Shown piece after piece: positions 1 through 6,839 of a stretch of DNA of 8,927 nucleotides. The notes under the pieces were generated by a model. The model ran no database searches, had not been told where the DNA came from, and saw only the letters and a list, made by a program, of their open reading frames with translations. Made by a program: the position numbers and the translations under genes. The stretch comes from Methylophilaceae bacterium UBA7525 (GTDB lineage: Bacteria > Pseudomonadota > Gammaproteobacteria > Burkholderiales > Methylophilaceae). Each line of letters begins with the position of its first letter. Within the stretch, counting starts at the first letter, position 1. Where the stretch lies: the NCBI GenBank assembly GCA_002479405.1, contig DLMX01000037.1, positions 1 to 8,927 on the forward strand, given 5' to 3'.

Positions 1-318
1 AAAATCATGGATGAGATGTTTGTCTTCGATGACATTATGGAGATCGACGACAAGGGCATACAGACCATATTGCGCGAAGTGCAATCCGACAGCCTTATTC
101 TTGCGCTCAAAGGTTCGACTGCAGAACTGCGTGAAAAAGTCTTCAAGAACATGTCGACACGCGCAGCCGAGATGATGCGCGAAGACCTGGAAAGCAAGGG
201 TCCGGTACGCTTGTCCGAGGTGGAGGCGCAACAAAAACTGATTCTGCAGATCGTCCGCAGGCTCGCCGACGAAGGCCAGATCATGATAGGCAAGGGAAGC
301 GAAGACACCTATGTCTGA
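1..318 (+). CDS. fliG: Flagellar motor switch protein FliG, C-terminal part (5' truncated by window edge)
   Basis: FliG is the C-ring protein that contacts the MotA stator and generates torque. The frame is open from the first base, so the gene starts upstream; about 105 of the usual ~330 residues are visible. Counting the first codon as residue 1, the MFxF motif is at 6-9 (MFVF). The C-terminal domain follows, with ALKG at 35-38 and the torque-helix segment at 54-70. The charged residues known from E. coli FliG as K264, R281, D288, D289 and R297 align with K37, R54, E61, D62 and R70, so only D288 differs, conservatively, as Glu. The LSEVEAQQ stretch and the GSEDTYV end are typical of the family. 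The stop overlaps the start of fliH by 8 bp, which suggests translational coupling. Confidence 0.97.
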   Translation, partial: KIMDEMFVFDDIMEIDDKGIQTILREVQSDSLILALKGSTAELREKVFKNMSTRAAEMMREDLESKGPVRLSEVEAQQKLILQIVRRLADEGQIMIGKGSEDTYV

Positions 319-970
319 TATCAACCTGCCCAAAGAGGCACAAGACGAATATCAACGCTGGGAGATGTCCACTTTATCGGCTGAGGGCAAAACACATTCC
401 AGAAAAGTGGAACGTGCAAAACCCAAAGTCCCTGATGAGTTGGCGCAGATTCTTGAAAACGCACGCATTGAGGCCTTCAAGAAAGGCTATACAAATGGCA
501 TGAAGGAAGGTTATGAGGCTGGCTTGCAGAAAGCCGCTGATCACGAAAAAACCATCGCCGGTCTTGCCATGGCTTTCACCGGTTCGTTAAGGGACGCGGA
601 TGAGAAAATTGCAGAGGAATTACTCTCGCTTGCGCTGGATATTGCCAAAGCCATGCTCAAGACCAGCCTCAACACCGACCACAATCGCGTGCTTGCGGTC
701 GTCAAGGAGTCGATTCGCTATCTGCCCACGGTGAAGCAGCCAGCACGCATTCTGCTCAATCCGGCAGATGCCGAGGCGGTGAAATTGAACCTGGCCGAGG
801 AACTGGCCGAAGGCGGCTGGCTGATTATCGAGGAGCAAACGATAGAGCGTGGCGGTTGCATGGTGGAAACACCCAGCAACCAGATCGACGCAACCAATGG
901 CGTGCGCTGGAAACGTATCAGCAATGCACTCGGGCAACCCAGCGAATGGCTGAATGAGGGCGATGCCTGA
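311..970 (+). CDS. fliH: Flagellar assembly protein FliH (export ATPase regulator/stator)
   Basis: FliH is a cytoplasmic protein that forms a dimer, binds and restrains the ATPase FliI, and anchors it to the C-ring protein FliN and to FlhA. The product is 219 residues, near family size. Trp17 lies in a charged N-terminal region, where FliH proteins carry conserved Trp residues for docking. A textbook glycine repeat follows: A55, G59, G63, G67, G71 and A75 at four-residue spacing, the AxxxG(xxxG)nxxxA pattern of FliH. A helical stretch (about 80-120) and a C-terminal FliI-binding domain follow, with the conserved GGCMVET segment at 181-187 and IDA at 192-194. The ATG lies inside the fliG end, with an AAGGGAAG sequence about a dozen bases upstream. 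The stop shares one base with the fliI start. Confidence 0.95.
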   Translation: MSDINLPKEAQDEYQRWEMSTLSAEGKTHSRKVERAKPKVPDELAQILENARIEAFKKGYTNGMKEGYEAGLQKAADHEKTIAGLAMAFTGSLRDADEKIAEELLSLALDIAKAMLKTSLNTDHNRVLAVVKESIRYLPTVKQPARILLNPADAEAVKLNLAEELAEGGWLIIEEQTIERGGCMVETPSNQIDATNGVRWKRISNALGQPSEWLNEGDA

Positions 971-2376
971 TGCAGGCCGAGACCACCCATCTGCAACGCT
1001 GGAACAGCCACTTGCAGGATTGTGGCGAACTGCTCAAGCTCGCTGAGCCTCTGGAGATCTCGGGCCGTGTGACGCGCCTGACAGGACTGGTGATGGAAGC
1101 CATCGGCATCAAGCTGCCGGTCGGTAGCGCCTGCACAATACCCTTGCCGGATGGCAGGAAAATCGAGGCGGAAGTCGTCGGCTTCGATGGCGACAGGTTG
1201 TTGCTGATGCCGCAAGGCAGCATCGAAGGCATCGTGCCGGGCACCCGGGTTTTCCCGTTGGAAGTCACCGAACATATCCCCGGACCGGGCAGTGCAGATC
1301 ATCCTCGCAGGAGGGCTGCCGACCGTGCACGCCACTTGCCGGTCGGCATCGAACTACTGGGACGGGTGCTGGATGCCGCGGGCATGCCGCTGGACGATCT
1401 CGGCCCGCTCAAGACACGCAATGTTGCACCACTCAATGCCAGGCAGATCAATCCACTGTCGCGCGCACCGATTACCGAGGCTCTTGACGTTGGCATTCGC
1501 GCCATCAACAGCATCCTGACCGTCGGACGCGGACAACGCATGGGCCTGTTCGCCGGTTCCGGCGTCGGCAAGAGCGTGCTGCTCGGCATGATGGCGCGCT
1601 ACACCACGGCCGATGTCATCGTCGTCGGCCTGATCGGCGAACGCGGTCGTGAAGTGAAGGAATTCATAGAGCAGATTCTCGGTGAGGAAGGACTCTCCCG
1701 CTCCGTAGTCATTGCAGCGCCTGCCGATGCTTCGCCACTGATGCGCCTGCAGGGTGCCAGCTATGCCACCAGCATTGCCGAAAATTTCCGCAATCAGGGC
1801 CGGCATGTATTGCTGATTATGGATTCGCTCACCCGCTATGCCATGGCGCAACGCGAAATTGCCTTGGCGATTGGCGAACCGCCTGCGACCAAGGGCTACC
1901 CGCCTTCCGTCTTCGCCAAATTACCGGCATTGGTGGAGCGCGCAGGCAACGGCAAAACCGGTGAGGGTTCGATTACGGCTTTTTACACGGTACTGACGGA
2001 AGGCGACGACCAACAGGACCCGATTGCCGATGCCGCACGCGCCATTCTTGATGGACACATTGTGCTTAACCGTTCACTGGCAGAAGCCGGACATTACCCT
2101 GCCATCGATATCGAGCAGTCGATCAGCCGCGTGATGGTCAACATTACCGGCAAGGCGCATCAAAAAGCCGCCCTGAAACTGAAACAACTGAATTCGCGCT
2201 ACACCCGCAATATCGACCTCATCAACGTAGGTGCATACCAGGCAGGTTCGGACCCTGTTCTCGATGAGGCCATTGGCAAACACGAAGAAATCGCCGCTTT
2301 CCTGCAGCAGGATATCAATGAGCGGGCAGACATCGATCACAGTATCCAGCAGCTTTCAACGTTGCTGGAAGCCTGA
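970..2376 (+). CDS. fliI: Flagellum-specific ATP synthase/export ATPase FliI
   Basis: FliI is the hexameric ATPase of the flagellar type III export apparatus, related to F1 alpha/beta subunits; it works with FliH and FliJ below the membrane gate. The product is 468 residues. The N-terminal domain covers about 25-100. The Walker A loop is GSGVGKS at 196-202, the GLIGERGREV segment at 220-229 carries the presumed catalytic Glu224, and Walker B is LLIMD at 281-285. SISR at 384-387 supplies the likely arginine finger, R387. The stretch from Walker B through GYPPSVFAKLPALVERAGNG is almost identical to enterobacterial FliI. The linker at about 100-125 is Arg/Asp-rich and roughly a dozen residues longer than in Salmonella. 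The ATG overlaps the fliH stop (TGATG), and GAGGG lies 9 bases upstream. Confidence 0.98.
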   Translation: MQAETTHLQRWNSHLQDCGELLKLAEPLEISGRVTRLTGLVMEAIGIKLPVGSACTIPLPDGRKIEAEVVGFDGDRLLLMPQGSIEGIVPGTRVFPLEVTEHIPGPGSADHPRRRAADRARHLPVGIELLGRVLDAAGMPLDDLGPLKTRNVAPLNARQINPLSRAPITEALDVGIRAINSILTVGRGQRMGLFAGSGVGKSVLLGMMARYTTADVIVVGLIGERGREVKEFIEQILGEEGLSRSVVIAAPADASPLMRLQGASYATSIAENFRNQGRHVLLIMDSLTRYAMAQREIALAIGEPPATKGYPPSVFAKLPALVERAGNGKTGEGSITAFYTVLTEGDDQQDPIADAARAILDGHIVLNRSLAEAGHYPAIDIEQSISRVMVNITGKAHQKAALKLKQLNSRYTRNIDLINVGAYQAGSDPVLDEAIGKHEEIAAFLQQDINERADIDHSIQQLSTLLEA

Positions 2377-2379
2377 GTA

Positions 2380-2435
2380 GCCAGACAAGAGCGAATCAGA
2401 TAAAAGCAAATCGGATAAAAAAGCCAGACAAGGGC
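2380..2435 (+). repeat. Nested direct repeats in the fliI-fliJ spacer
   Basis: The 67-bp spacer is mostly two repeats. An inner 15-bp unit occurs twice back to back, GCGAATCAGATAAAA at 2391-2405 and GCAAATCGGATAAAA at 2406-2420, with 13 of 15 bases equal. It is flanked by an outer pair, GCCAGACAAGAGC at 2380-2392 and GCCAGACAAGGGC at 2423-2435, with 12 of 13 equal. The right outer copy supplies the AGGG that probably serves as the fliJ ribosome binding site. This looks like local duplication by slippage; a regulatory role is not shown. Confidence 0.8.
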
Positions 2436-2443
2436 AGAAAAAC

Positions 2444-2899
2444 ATGACAAAGCAGATATCCAGCGCCATTCACACCCTGATTGAGATCGCCATCAAGGAA
2501 TCCAATCAGGCTGCCGAGGCATTGGGCAATGCCAACAAGCTACTGAAAGAAAGTGAGAAGAATCTCAATATGCTGCTGGATTACCGCAACGACTATACCA
2601 ACCAGCTTGCACAGAACTCACAAAAGGGCTTGTTCGCCGAGAGCTACCAGAACTTTCAAAGCTTCCTGGCAAAACTGAATCAGGCCATAACCGGTCAGCA
2701 GGCCGTAGTGGAGACCTGCAGGCAAAAGGTCGCCGATCAACGGAAATACTGGCAGGAATGCGAACGCAAAAAACTCTCTTATGGTGTGCTCGTCACGCAG
2801 GCAGAAACCAGGGCACATCGCGCAGAACTGAAAAAAGACCAGAAACTGATGGATGAACACGCCCTGCGCCAGAGCATGAGAAAAGCGCATTCACGCTAA
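2444..2899 (+). CDS. fliJ: Flagellar export chaperone/ATPase stalk protein FliJ
   Basis: FliJ is a small coiled-coil protein that sits in the FliI hexamer like the gamma subunit of F1, links it to FlhA, and helps recycle export chaperones. The product is 151 residues, the usual size. It is almost wholly helical and charged, with coiled-coil character over about 10-140. Family landmarks are the YQNFQSFLAKLNQAI segment at about 68-82, the Trp in RKYWQECERKK and the DQKLMDEHA ending. There is no signal or membrane segment. The start has AGGG (2431-2434) nine bases upstream. It lies between fliI and fliK as in most proteobacterial fli operons. The family is poorly conserved, so position and pattern carry the call. 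Confidence 0.93.
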   Translation: MTKQISSAIHTLIEIAIKESNQAAEALGNANKLLKESEKNLNMLLDYRNDYTNQLAQNSQKGLFAESYQNFQSFLAKLNQAITGQQAVVETCRQKVADQRKYWQECERKKLSYGVLVTQAETRAHRAELKKDQKLMDEHALRQSMRKAHSR

Positions 2900-2926
2900 T
2901 CGAATATCAAGTATATGAGAAACCAG

Positions 2927-2931
2927 AAGGA
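2927..2931 (+). promoter_or_regulatory. Ribosome binding site deciding the fliK start
   Basis: AAGGA lies 7 bases before the ATG at 2939 and 4 before the adjoining ATG at 2936. The more upstream in-frame ATG at 2915 has only AT-rich sequence ahead of it and no purine-rich site. The spacing therefore favours 2939 (or 2936) over 2915. Confidence 0.65.
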
Positions 2932-2938
2932 ATCCATG

Positions 2939-4195
2939 ATGCAAAACCTGCCATTACTGAATACCTCGAATGCTGCTCCCAAAGCCCATACTCAGGGCGC
3001 CCAGAAATCCGGCAACATCACCGGTCAATCCGGCGAGGCCGGTGCATTTCAGCAGAAACTGACGCATCAGATTCATCAAAAAAGTGAAACCCGGCAGCAG
3101 GCTCAGCAAAGTCAGATCGCCCAGAAAAGCCAGCAAAAAAATGAAGCTGCTGAAGATAAAACCATGGTGGATAAGGACACTCCCGCGGCCGACCTCATTC
3201 AACGAAAAATAAAGGGCCTTTCAGGCAAATTGACGCTACCTGAAACCCATCGCCAGGATACTGGCCAGTCAGGTCCGGCCAAATCTGTGCTTGAGAATGA
3301 AGATGACATCAATATCGTGGATGGCACCCTGATTCCGGCATCGCTCAATGTGCTGGCACAGCTACATCAGACAGCAACTGGAGATGCGGAAGCAGTATCG
3401 ACCGATCCGGTTTTGGCCAAGACAACAGCGCTGAAAACAGACGGCTCTACTGCCGTGCCGGCACCGGCAGCAGGAAAAGAAACACCAATAATTGCCGAGA
3501 CGGGCGACGACACAAAACCAGTGCAAACCGGCATGGATAAAAGCAGCACGGAAAAACCGGCAATCGCTGCGGAGAGTCCGCGCATGCAAGCTGACGGGCT
3601 CAATGGCTTTAGATCAGATAGTGCAAAGTTTGACGACATGCTGCCGGAAAGCCTGAACAAGATAGCCACAAGCAGAGAACCTGTCGCCGGCATGCTGCAG
3701 AACCAGCCCGTGTCCGCCGCACAAACTGCAGCAGCCAACCTGGCCAGCACCAACCCGGTCAACAATAGCCTGATCATGACGCCTCCCGGCAAGGAAGGCT
3801 GGACCCAGGCCATCGGGCAACGCGTGATGTGGATGGTCGGCGCTGCACAGCAATCGGCAACACTGACACTGAACCCGCCGGAAATGGGTCCGCTGCAGAT
3901 CGTCATCAATGTTCACAATGACAAAACCGACACCGCTTTCTTTTCCGACCGGCAGGAAGTCAGGCAGGCCTTGCAGGACGGCATGGACAATTTGCGCGAA
4001 ATGATGAAAGAAGCCGGCATCAACCTGGGGCAGACCAACATCAACCAGCGCGACAAGATGGCTCAGGACTTCACGCAACATCAGCAACAGGCTACGCGTC
4101 AGGACACCGGCAATGGCGAGCATGCTGCCGAAGCGTCTTCGGCATCAACCGTAACCACACGCGCCGGGATCGGCCTGGTCGATACCTTCGCCTGA
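2939..4195 (+). CDS. fliK: Flagellar hook-length control protein FliK
   Basis: FliK is a secreted ruler: it measures the growing hook and, through its C-terminal domain, makes FlhB switch export from hook to filament substrates. From the ATG at 2939 the product is 418 residues; starts at 2936 or 2915 would add 1 or 8 residues. The first ~280 residues are a low-complexity, presumably extended region rich in Gln, Ala, Thr, Ser and Lys, including a Gln-rich patch at about 53-67. The hook-length domain covers about 287-368, with the conserved LNPPEMGPLQI segment at 311-321 and the DNLREMMKEAGINL helix after it. The tail is Gln- and Ala-rich. The N-terminal region varies between species, so the call rests on the C-terminal domain and the position after fliJ. 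Confidence 0.93.
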   Translation: MQNLPLLNTSNAAPKAHTQGAQKSGNITGQSGEAGAFQQKLTHQIHQKSETRQQAQQSQIAQKSQQKNEAAEDKTMVDKDTPAADLIQRKIKGLSGKLTLPETHRQDTGQSGPAKSVLENEDDINIVDGTLIPASLNVLAQLHQTATGDAEAVSTDPVLAKTTALKTDGSTAVPAPAAGKETPIIAETGDDTKPVQTGMDKSSTEKPAIAAESPRMQADGLNGFRSDSAKFDDMLPESLNKIATSREPVAGMLQNQPVSAAQTAAANLASTNPVNNSLIMTPPGKEGWTQAIGQRVMWMVGAAQQSATLTLNPPEMGPLQIVINVHNDKTDTAFFSDRQEVRQALQDGMDNLREMMKEAGINLGQTNINQRDKMAQDFTQHQQQATRQDTGNGEHAAEASSASTVTTRAGIGLVDTFA

Positions 4196-4207
4196 AGAAT
4201 CGGGCCT

Positions 4208-4266
4208 CCCGGACATGTATCGCATACCGCGATGTACAGCCGGGTGACGCCTGCTCCCGGCCTTTT
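4208..4266 (+). terminator. Hairpins after fliK, possible terminator or attenuator
   Basis: Two stems compete for one segment. The 3' hairpin pairs GCCGGG (4239-4244) with CCCGGC (4256-4261) over an 11-base loop and is followed by CTTTT, a weak intrinsic-terminator layout. The 5' hairpin pairs CCCGG (4208-4212) with CCGGG (4240-4244); after a small internal loop an inner stem (4216-4223 with 4229-4236, including two G-U pairs) closes on a 5-base loop. They cannot form together. The T tract is short, so termination may be partial. The site fits a border between the fliK and fliL transcription units. Confidence 0.4.
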
Positions 4267-4336
4267 CCACAGATTGCAAGTCCTGATATAACGCATATTC
4301 CCGCCTCTTTTCCCCGCATTCAGCAACGCATTCTTT

Positions 4337-4345
4337 CCCGATAAT
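4337..4345 (+). promoter_or_regulatory. Candidate -10 element of a fliL promoter
   Basis: CCCGATAAT lies about 40 bases before the fliL start in the only large gap of the window. CCCGATAA differs by one base from the sigma-28 (FliA) -10 consensus GCCGATAA, and GATAAT differs by one base from the sigma-70 -10. I see no good -35 for either factor at the expected distance (the stretch around 4317-4325 is CATTCAGCA). In enterobacteria fliL starts its own operon, which supports a promoter here, but the factor is undecided. Confidence 0.35.
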
Positions 4346-4383
4346 GAATCCATTCTTAATGCAATGGAAATCAGGAGTACAGA

Positions 4384-4899
4384 ATGGCTCAAGCACCTGC
4401 CCCAGAAGAAGTTGTGCCAGGGGAAGTTAACCCGGAAAAAAGCTCGAAATCCAGGTTCGTCATGATCATCGTCGTGATACTGGTTCTGCTTGGCGGCGGC
4501 GGTGCAGCCTGGTATTTCATGCAGCCGCAAGCTGCCGGAAAAGAGCAGAACGAAATCAAGGAAGAAACCAAGGCTGCAAGTGCCGCTCCGATCTTTATGA
4601 CCTTGGAAACATTCACCGTCAATCTGCTGCCGGATCCGGGCGAGCAATATCTGCAAACCGACATTTCATTACAACTCGGCAAAGCCGCCAACGAAGCCTT
4701 GATCAAACAATTCATGCCCTTGGTGAAAGCGCAGACCTTGATGATCCTCTCCAGCAAGAGAAGCTCGGAGATATCGAGCATCGAAGGCAAAAATACCTTG
4801 AGTCAGGAAATCGCCGACAACATCAACAAGCTCCTTGCCCAATCAAGCAAGGAGCCGGTAGTCAGTGGCGTGTTCTTCACCTCATTCATCATTCAATAA
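4384..4899 (+). CDS. fliL: Flagellar basal body-associated protein FliL
   Basis: FliL is a single-pass inner-membrane protein of the basal body; in the family it associates with the MotAB stators and supports torque, especially in swarming. The product is 171 residues. Residues 1-24 are a cytoplasmic Pro/Glu-rich tail, 25-45 form one membrane helix ending in a Gly-rich turn (GGGGAAWYF), and a charged linker leads to the periplasmic domain. That domain starts near 70 with MTLETFTVNLLPDPGEQYLQTDISL and ends with a helix containing SSIEGKNTLSQEIADNIN and the hydrophobic FFTSFIIQ end, as usual. AGGAG at 4373-4377, 6 bases before the ATG, is the best ribosome binding site in the window. It probably opens the fliLMNOPQR unit. 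Confidence 0.96.
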   Translation: MAQAPAPEEVVPGEVNPEKSSKSRFVMIIVVILVLLGGGGAAWYFMQPQAAGKEQNEIKEETKAASAAPIFMTLETFTVNLLPDPGEQYLQTDISLQLGKAANEALIKQFMPLVKAQTLMILSSKRSSEISSIEGKNTLSQEIADNINKLLAQSSKEPVVSGVFFTSFIIQ

Positions 4900-4920
4900 C
4901 TTGTAACCAGCGCCGTCATC

Positions 4921-5925
4921 ATGGTCGATAATTTTCTTTCGCAAGATGAAGTCGATGCCCTCCTGAAGGGGGTCACCGGCGAGCAGGACGAGGTCAAAAA
5001 CGAGATTGACCCGTCCGCGATCCGGGATTACAACCTCGCCACGCAGGAACGGATCGTGCGCGGCAGGTTGCCGACGCTGGAAATCATTAACGAGCGTTTT
5101 GCCCGTCTGCTACGCATCGGGCTGTTCAATTTCCTCAGGCGCACTTCCGAGGTCTCCGTCGGCTCGGTACGCATCAGCAAATACAGCGACTTCATACGCA
5201 ACCTGGTCGTGCCCACCAATCTGAACCTGGTGCAGATCAAGCCTTTCCGCGGCACTGCGCTGATGATTTTCGACCCCAATCTGGTATTTCTGCTGGTGGA
5301 CAACCTGTTTGGCGGCGACGGCCGCTTTCATACACGGGTTGAAGGCCGCGATTTCACCCAGACGGAACAGCGCATCATCAAGCGCCTGCTGGATATCGTC
5401 ACTGAAACTTACATGAAATCCTGGGAGCCGGTTTACCGGATCGAATGCGAATACGTGCGTTCTGAAATGAACACGCAGTTCGCCAATATCGCCACACCGA
5501 ATGAGGTCGTGGTTTCGACCACCTTCACGATTGAACTGGGTGATGTGAGCGGAGAACTGCACTTCTGCATGCCCTACGCCATGATAGAACCGATACGCGA
5601 CATTCTCAGTTCCAGCCTGCAAGGCGAAGTATTGGGCGTAGACCGGCGCTGGGTAAGGCTGATGACACAACAGATCCAGGGCGCAGAAGTTGAGCTGGTC
5701 ACCGACCTGGCCAAAGCCAGGATGACACTGAATGATGTATTGAACATGAAAGTCGGTGACGTGATTCCGCTTTCACTTTCAGAGACGGTAGAGGCCAAGG
5801 TCGACAACGTACCGGTGATGGAATGCAAATACGGAATATTTAACGGGCAATACGCATTACGCGTGGAAAAGCTTTTGCGAGCCAATTCTACGGAATATGT
5901 AAAGGGAGAGCAGTATGGCGACTGA
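4921..5925 (+). CDS. fliM: Flagellar motor switch protein FliM
   Basis: FliM is the middle protein of the C-ring; it binds phospho-CheY and passes the reversal signal to FliG. The product is 334 residues, the usual size. The N-terminal CheY-binding peptide is clear (LSQDEVDALL at 6-15) and fixes the start at 4921, although no Shine-Dalgarno sequence is visible before it. The middle domain (about 40-230) contains the FliG-contacting GGxG motif as GGDG at 131-134. The C-terminal SpoA-like domain (about 255-325) includes LNDVLNMKVGDVIPL and pairs with FliN. It begins 21 bases after fliL, and its last 11 bases overlap fliN. Confidence 0.98.
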   Translation: MVDNFLSQDEVDALLKGVTGEQDEVKNEIDPSAIRDYNLATQERIVRGRLPTLEIINERFARLLRIGLFNFLRRTSEVSVGSVRISKYSDFIRNLVVPTNLNLVQIKPFRGTALMIFDPNLVFLLVDNLFGGDGRFHTRVEGRDFTQTEQRIIKRLLDIVTETYMKSWEPVYRIECEYVRSEMNTQFANIATPNEVVVSTTFTIELGDVSGELHFCMPYAMIEPIRDILSSSLQGEVLGVDRRWVRLMTQQIQGAEVELVTDLAKARMTLNDVLNMKVGDVIPLSLSETVEAKVDNVPVMECKYGIFNGQYALRVEKLLRANSTEYVKGEQYGD

Positions 5926-6337
5926 AGATGAGATCAACAGTGAAACCGCAGCGGAAGATGACTGGGGGGCAGCAATGGCAGAACAGGCTGAAGCTTCTGC
6001 AGTGTTACAGGCCAAGCCTGAGAATTCCCAGGTTTTTGCAGAATTCTCCGACCAGAACAAGCTGACCGACACGCAAAACGATATCGACTTCATTCTCGAT
6101 ATTCCTGTACAACTGACTGTCGAGCTGGGTCGCACCAAGATTGCGATCAAGAATCTACTGCAACTGGCTCAGGGCTCTGTGGTTGAGCTGGACGGTATGG
6201 CCGGCGAACCGATGGACGTTCTGGTCAATGGCTGCCTGATCGCGCAGGGCGAGGTCGTGGTGGTGAATGACAAGTTCGGCATCCGCCTGACCGACATCAT
6301 CACCCCGGCTGAACGTATCCGCAAACTGAACAAGTAG
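5915..6337 (+). CDS. fliN: Flagellar motor switch protein FliN
   Basis: FliN forms the base of the C-ring with FliM and docks the FliH-FliI complex. The product is 140 residues. The N-terminal third is acidic and includes the DDWGAAMAEQ segment (about 15-24) common in proteobacterial FliN. The SpoA domain covers about 55-135: DIPVQLTVELGRTKI, then LAQGSVVELDGMAGEPMDVLVNG, then the RLTDIITPAERI end, all close to enterobacterial FliN. The ATG lies inside the end of fliM, and AGGGAG at 5903-5908 within fliM is its ribosome binding site at normal spacing. FliM and FliN are thus likely coupled in translation, as expected for partners. Confidence 0.98.
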   Translation: MATEDEINSETAAEDDWGAAMAEQAEASAVLQAKPENSQVFAEFSDQNKLTDTQNDIDFILDIPVQLTVELGRTKIAIKNLLQLAQGSVVELDGMAGEPMDVLVNGCLIAQGEVVVVNDKFGIRLTDIITPAERIRKLNK

Positions 6338-6345
6338 GCAAGGAC

Positions 6346-6825
6346 ATGAGCGCGCGCCGTTTCCCGCAGCTTCGCAGTCCGGTTTTCCTGACCGGTCTTG
6401 CATCCCTGACCAGCTTGGCCTCCACGCCGGGCATAGCATTCGCCAGCGAGACTGCTGGCATCTCTGCAGCCGGCAGCGCCGTACAAGTCATCTTCGGCTT
6501 GATCATGGTACTGGGCGTCATGATGCTCATTGCCTGGTTGTTCAAGCGCTATGCTCCGGGCATCGGCCAGAACAACAGTGTTGCCCGCATCGTGGGCGGC
6601 GTCAGTGTAGGCAATCGTGAACGCGTGCTGGTCATCGAAGTGGCCGACCGCTGGCTGGTAGTCGGCGTCTCGCCTAGCCAGGTATCCGGTATCGCCAATC
6701 TTGAAGCAGGCCAGGCCAACACCGAACAACTGACCCAACACTCGACAGTGTCTCATCCGTTCGCAAAGTGGCTGACGCAGTCCATGAACCGGACGCAGTC
6801 GATCAATCCACCAGAAGTTAGATAG
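6346..6825 (+). CDS. fliO: Flagellar export-gate assembly protein FliO
   Basis: FliO is a small membrane protein that helps FliP assemble in the export gate. The product is 159 residues. Residues 1-33 look like a signal peptide or first membrane segment (basic MSARRF start, hydrophobic 12-32, AFA before Ser34), followed by a membrane helix at about 46-66 ending in KRY. The cytoplasmic domain has the family pattern GGVSVGNRERVLVIEVADRWLVVGVSP at 84-110. The last ~45 residues are polar and not recognisable. AAGGA (6340-6344) stands only one base from the ATG, an unusually short spacing; I see no better start. It lies between fliN and fliP as expected. Confidence 0.9.
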   Translation: MSARRFPQLRSPVFLTGLASLTSLASTPGIAFASETAGISAAGSAVQVIFGLIMVLGVMMLIAWLFKRYAPGIGQNNSVARIVGGVSVGNRERVLVIEVADRWLVVGVSPSQVSGIANLEAGQANTEQLTQHSTVSHPFAKWLTQSMNRTQSINPPEVR

Positions 6826-6839
6826 CAAGATAAATAGTC

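Noticed and set aside
4259..4277. A sigma-54 promoter before fliL (GGCC ... TTGC)
   Set aside because: The GG and GC pairs are about 15 bases apart instead of 10, so the -24/-12 spacing does not fit.
4099..4656. A 185-codon minus-strand open frame covering the fliK-fliL gap
   Set aside because: It spans the gap but runs opposite the fliK end and the fliL start, shows no family motif, and has low-complexity stretches typical of an antisense reading.
6169..6828. A 219-codon open frame on the minus strand across fliN and fliO
   Set aside because: It lies opposite two clearly conserved genes, its translation is His/Asp/Arg-rich with no recognisable domain, and no ribosome binding site or promoter is evident. 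It is a shadow of the codon bias of the real genes.
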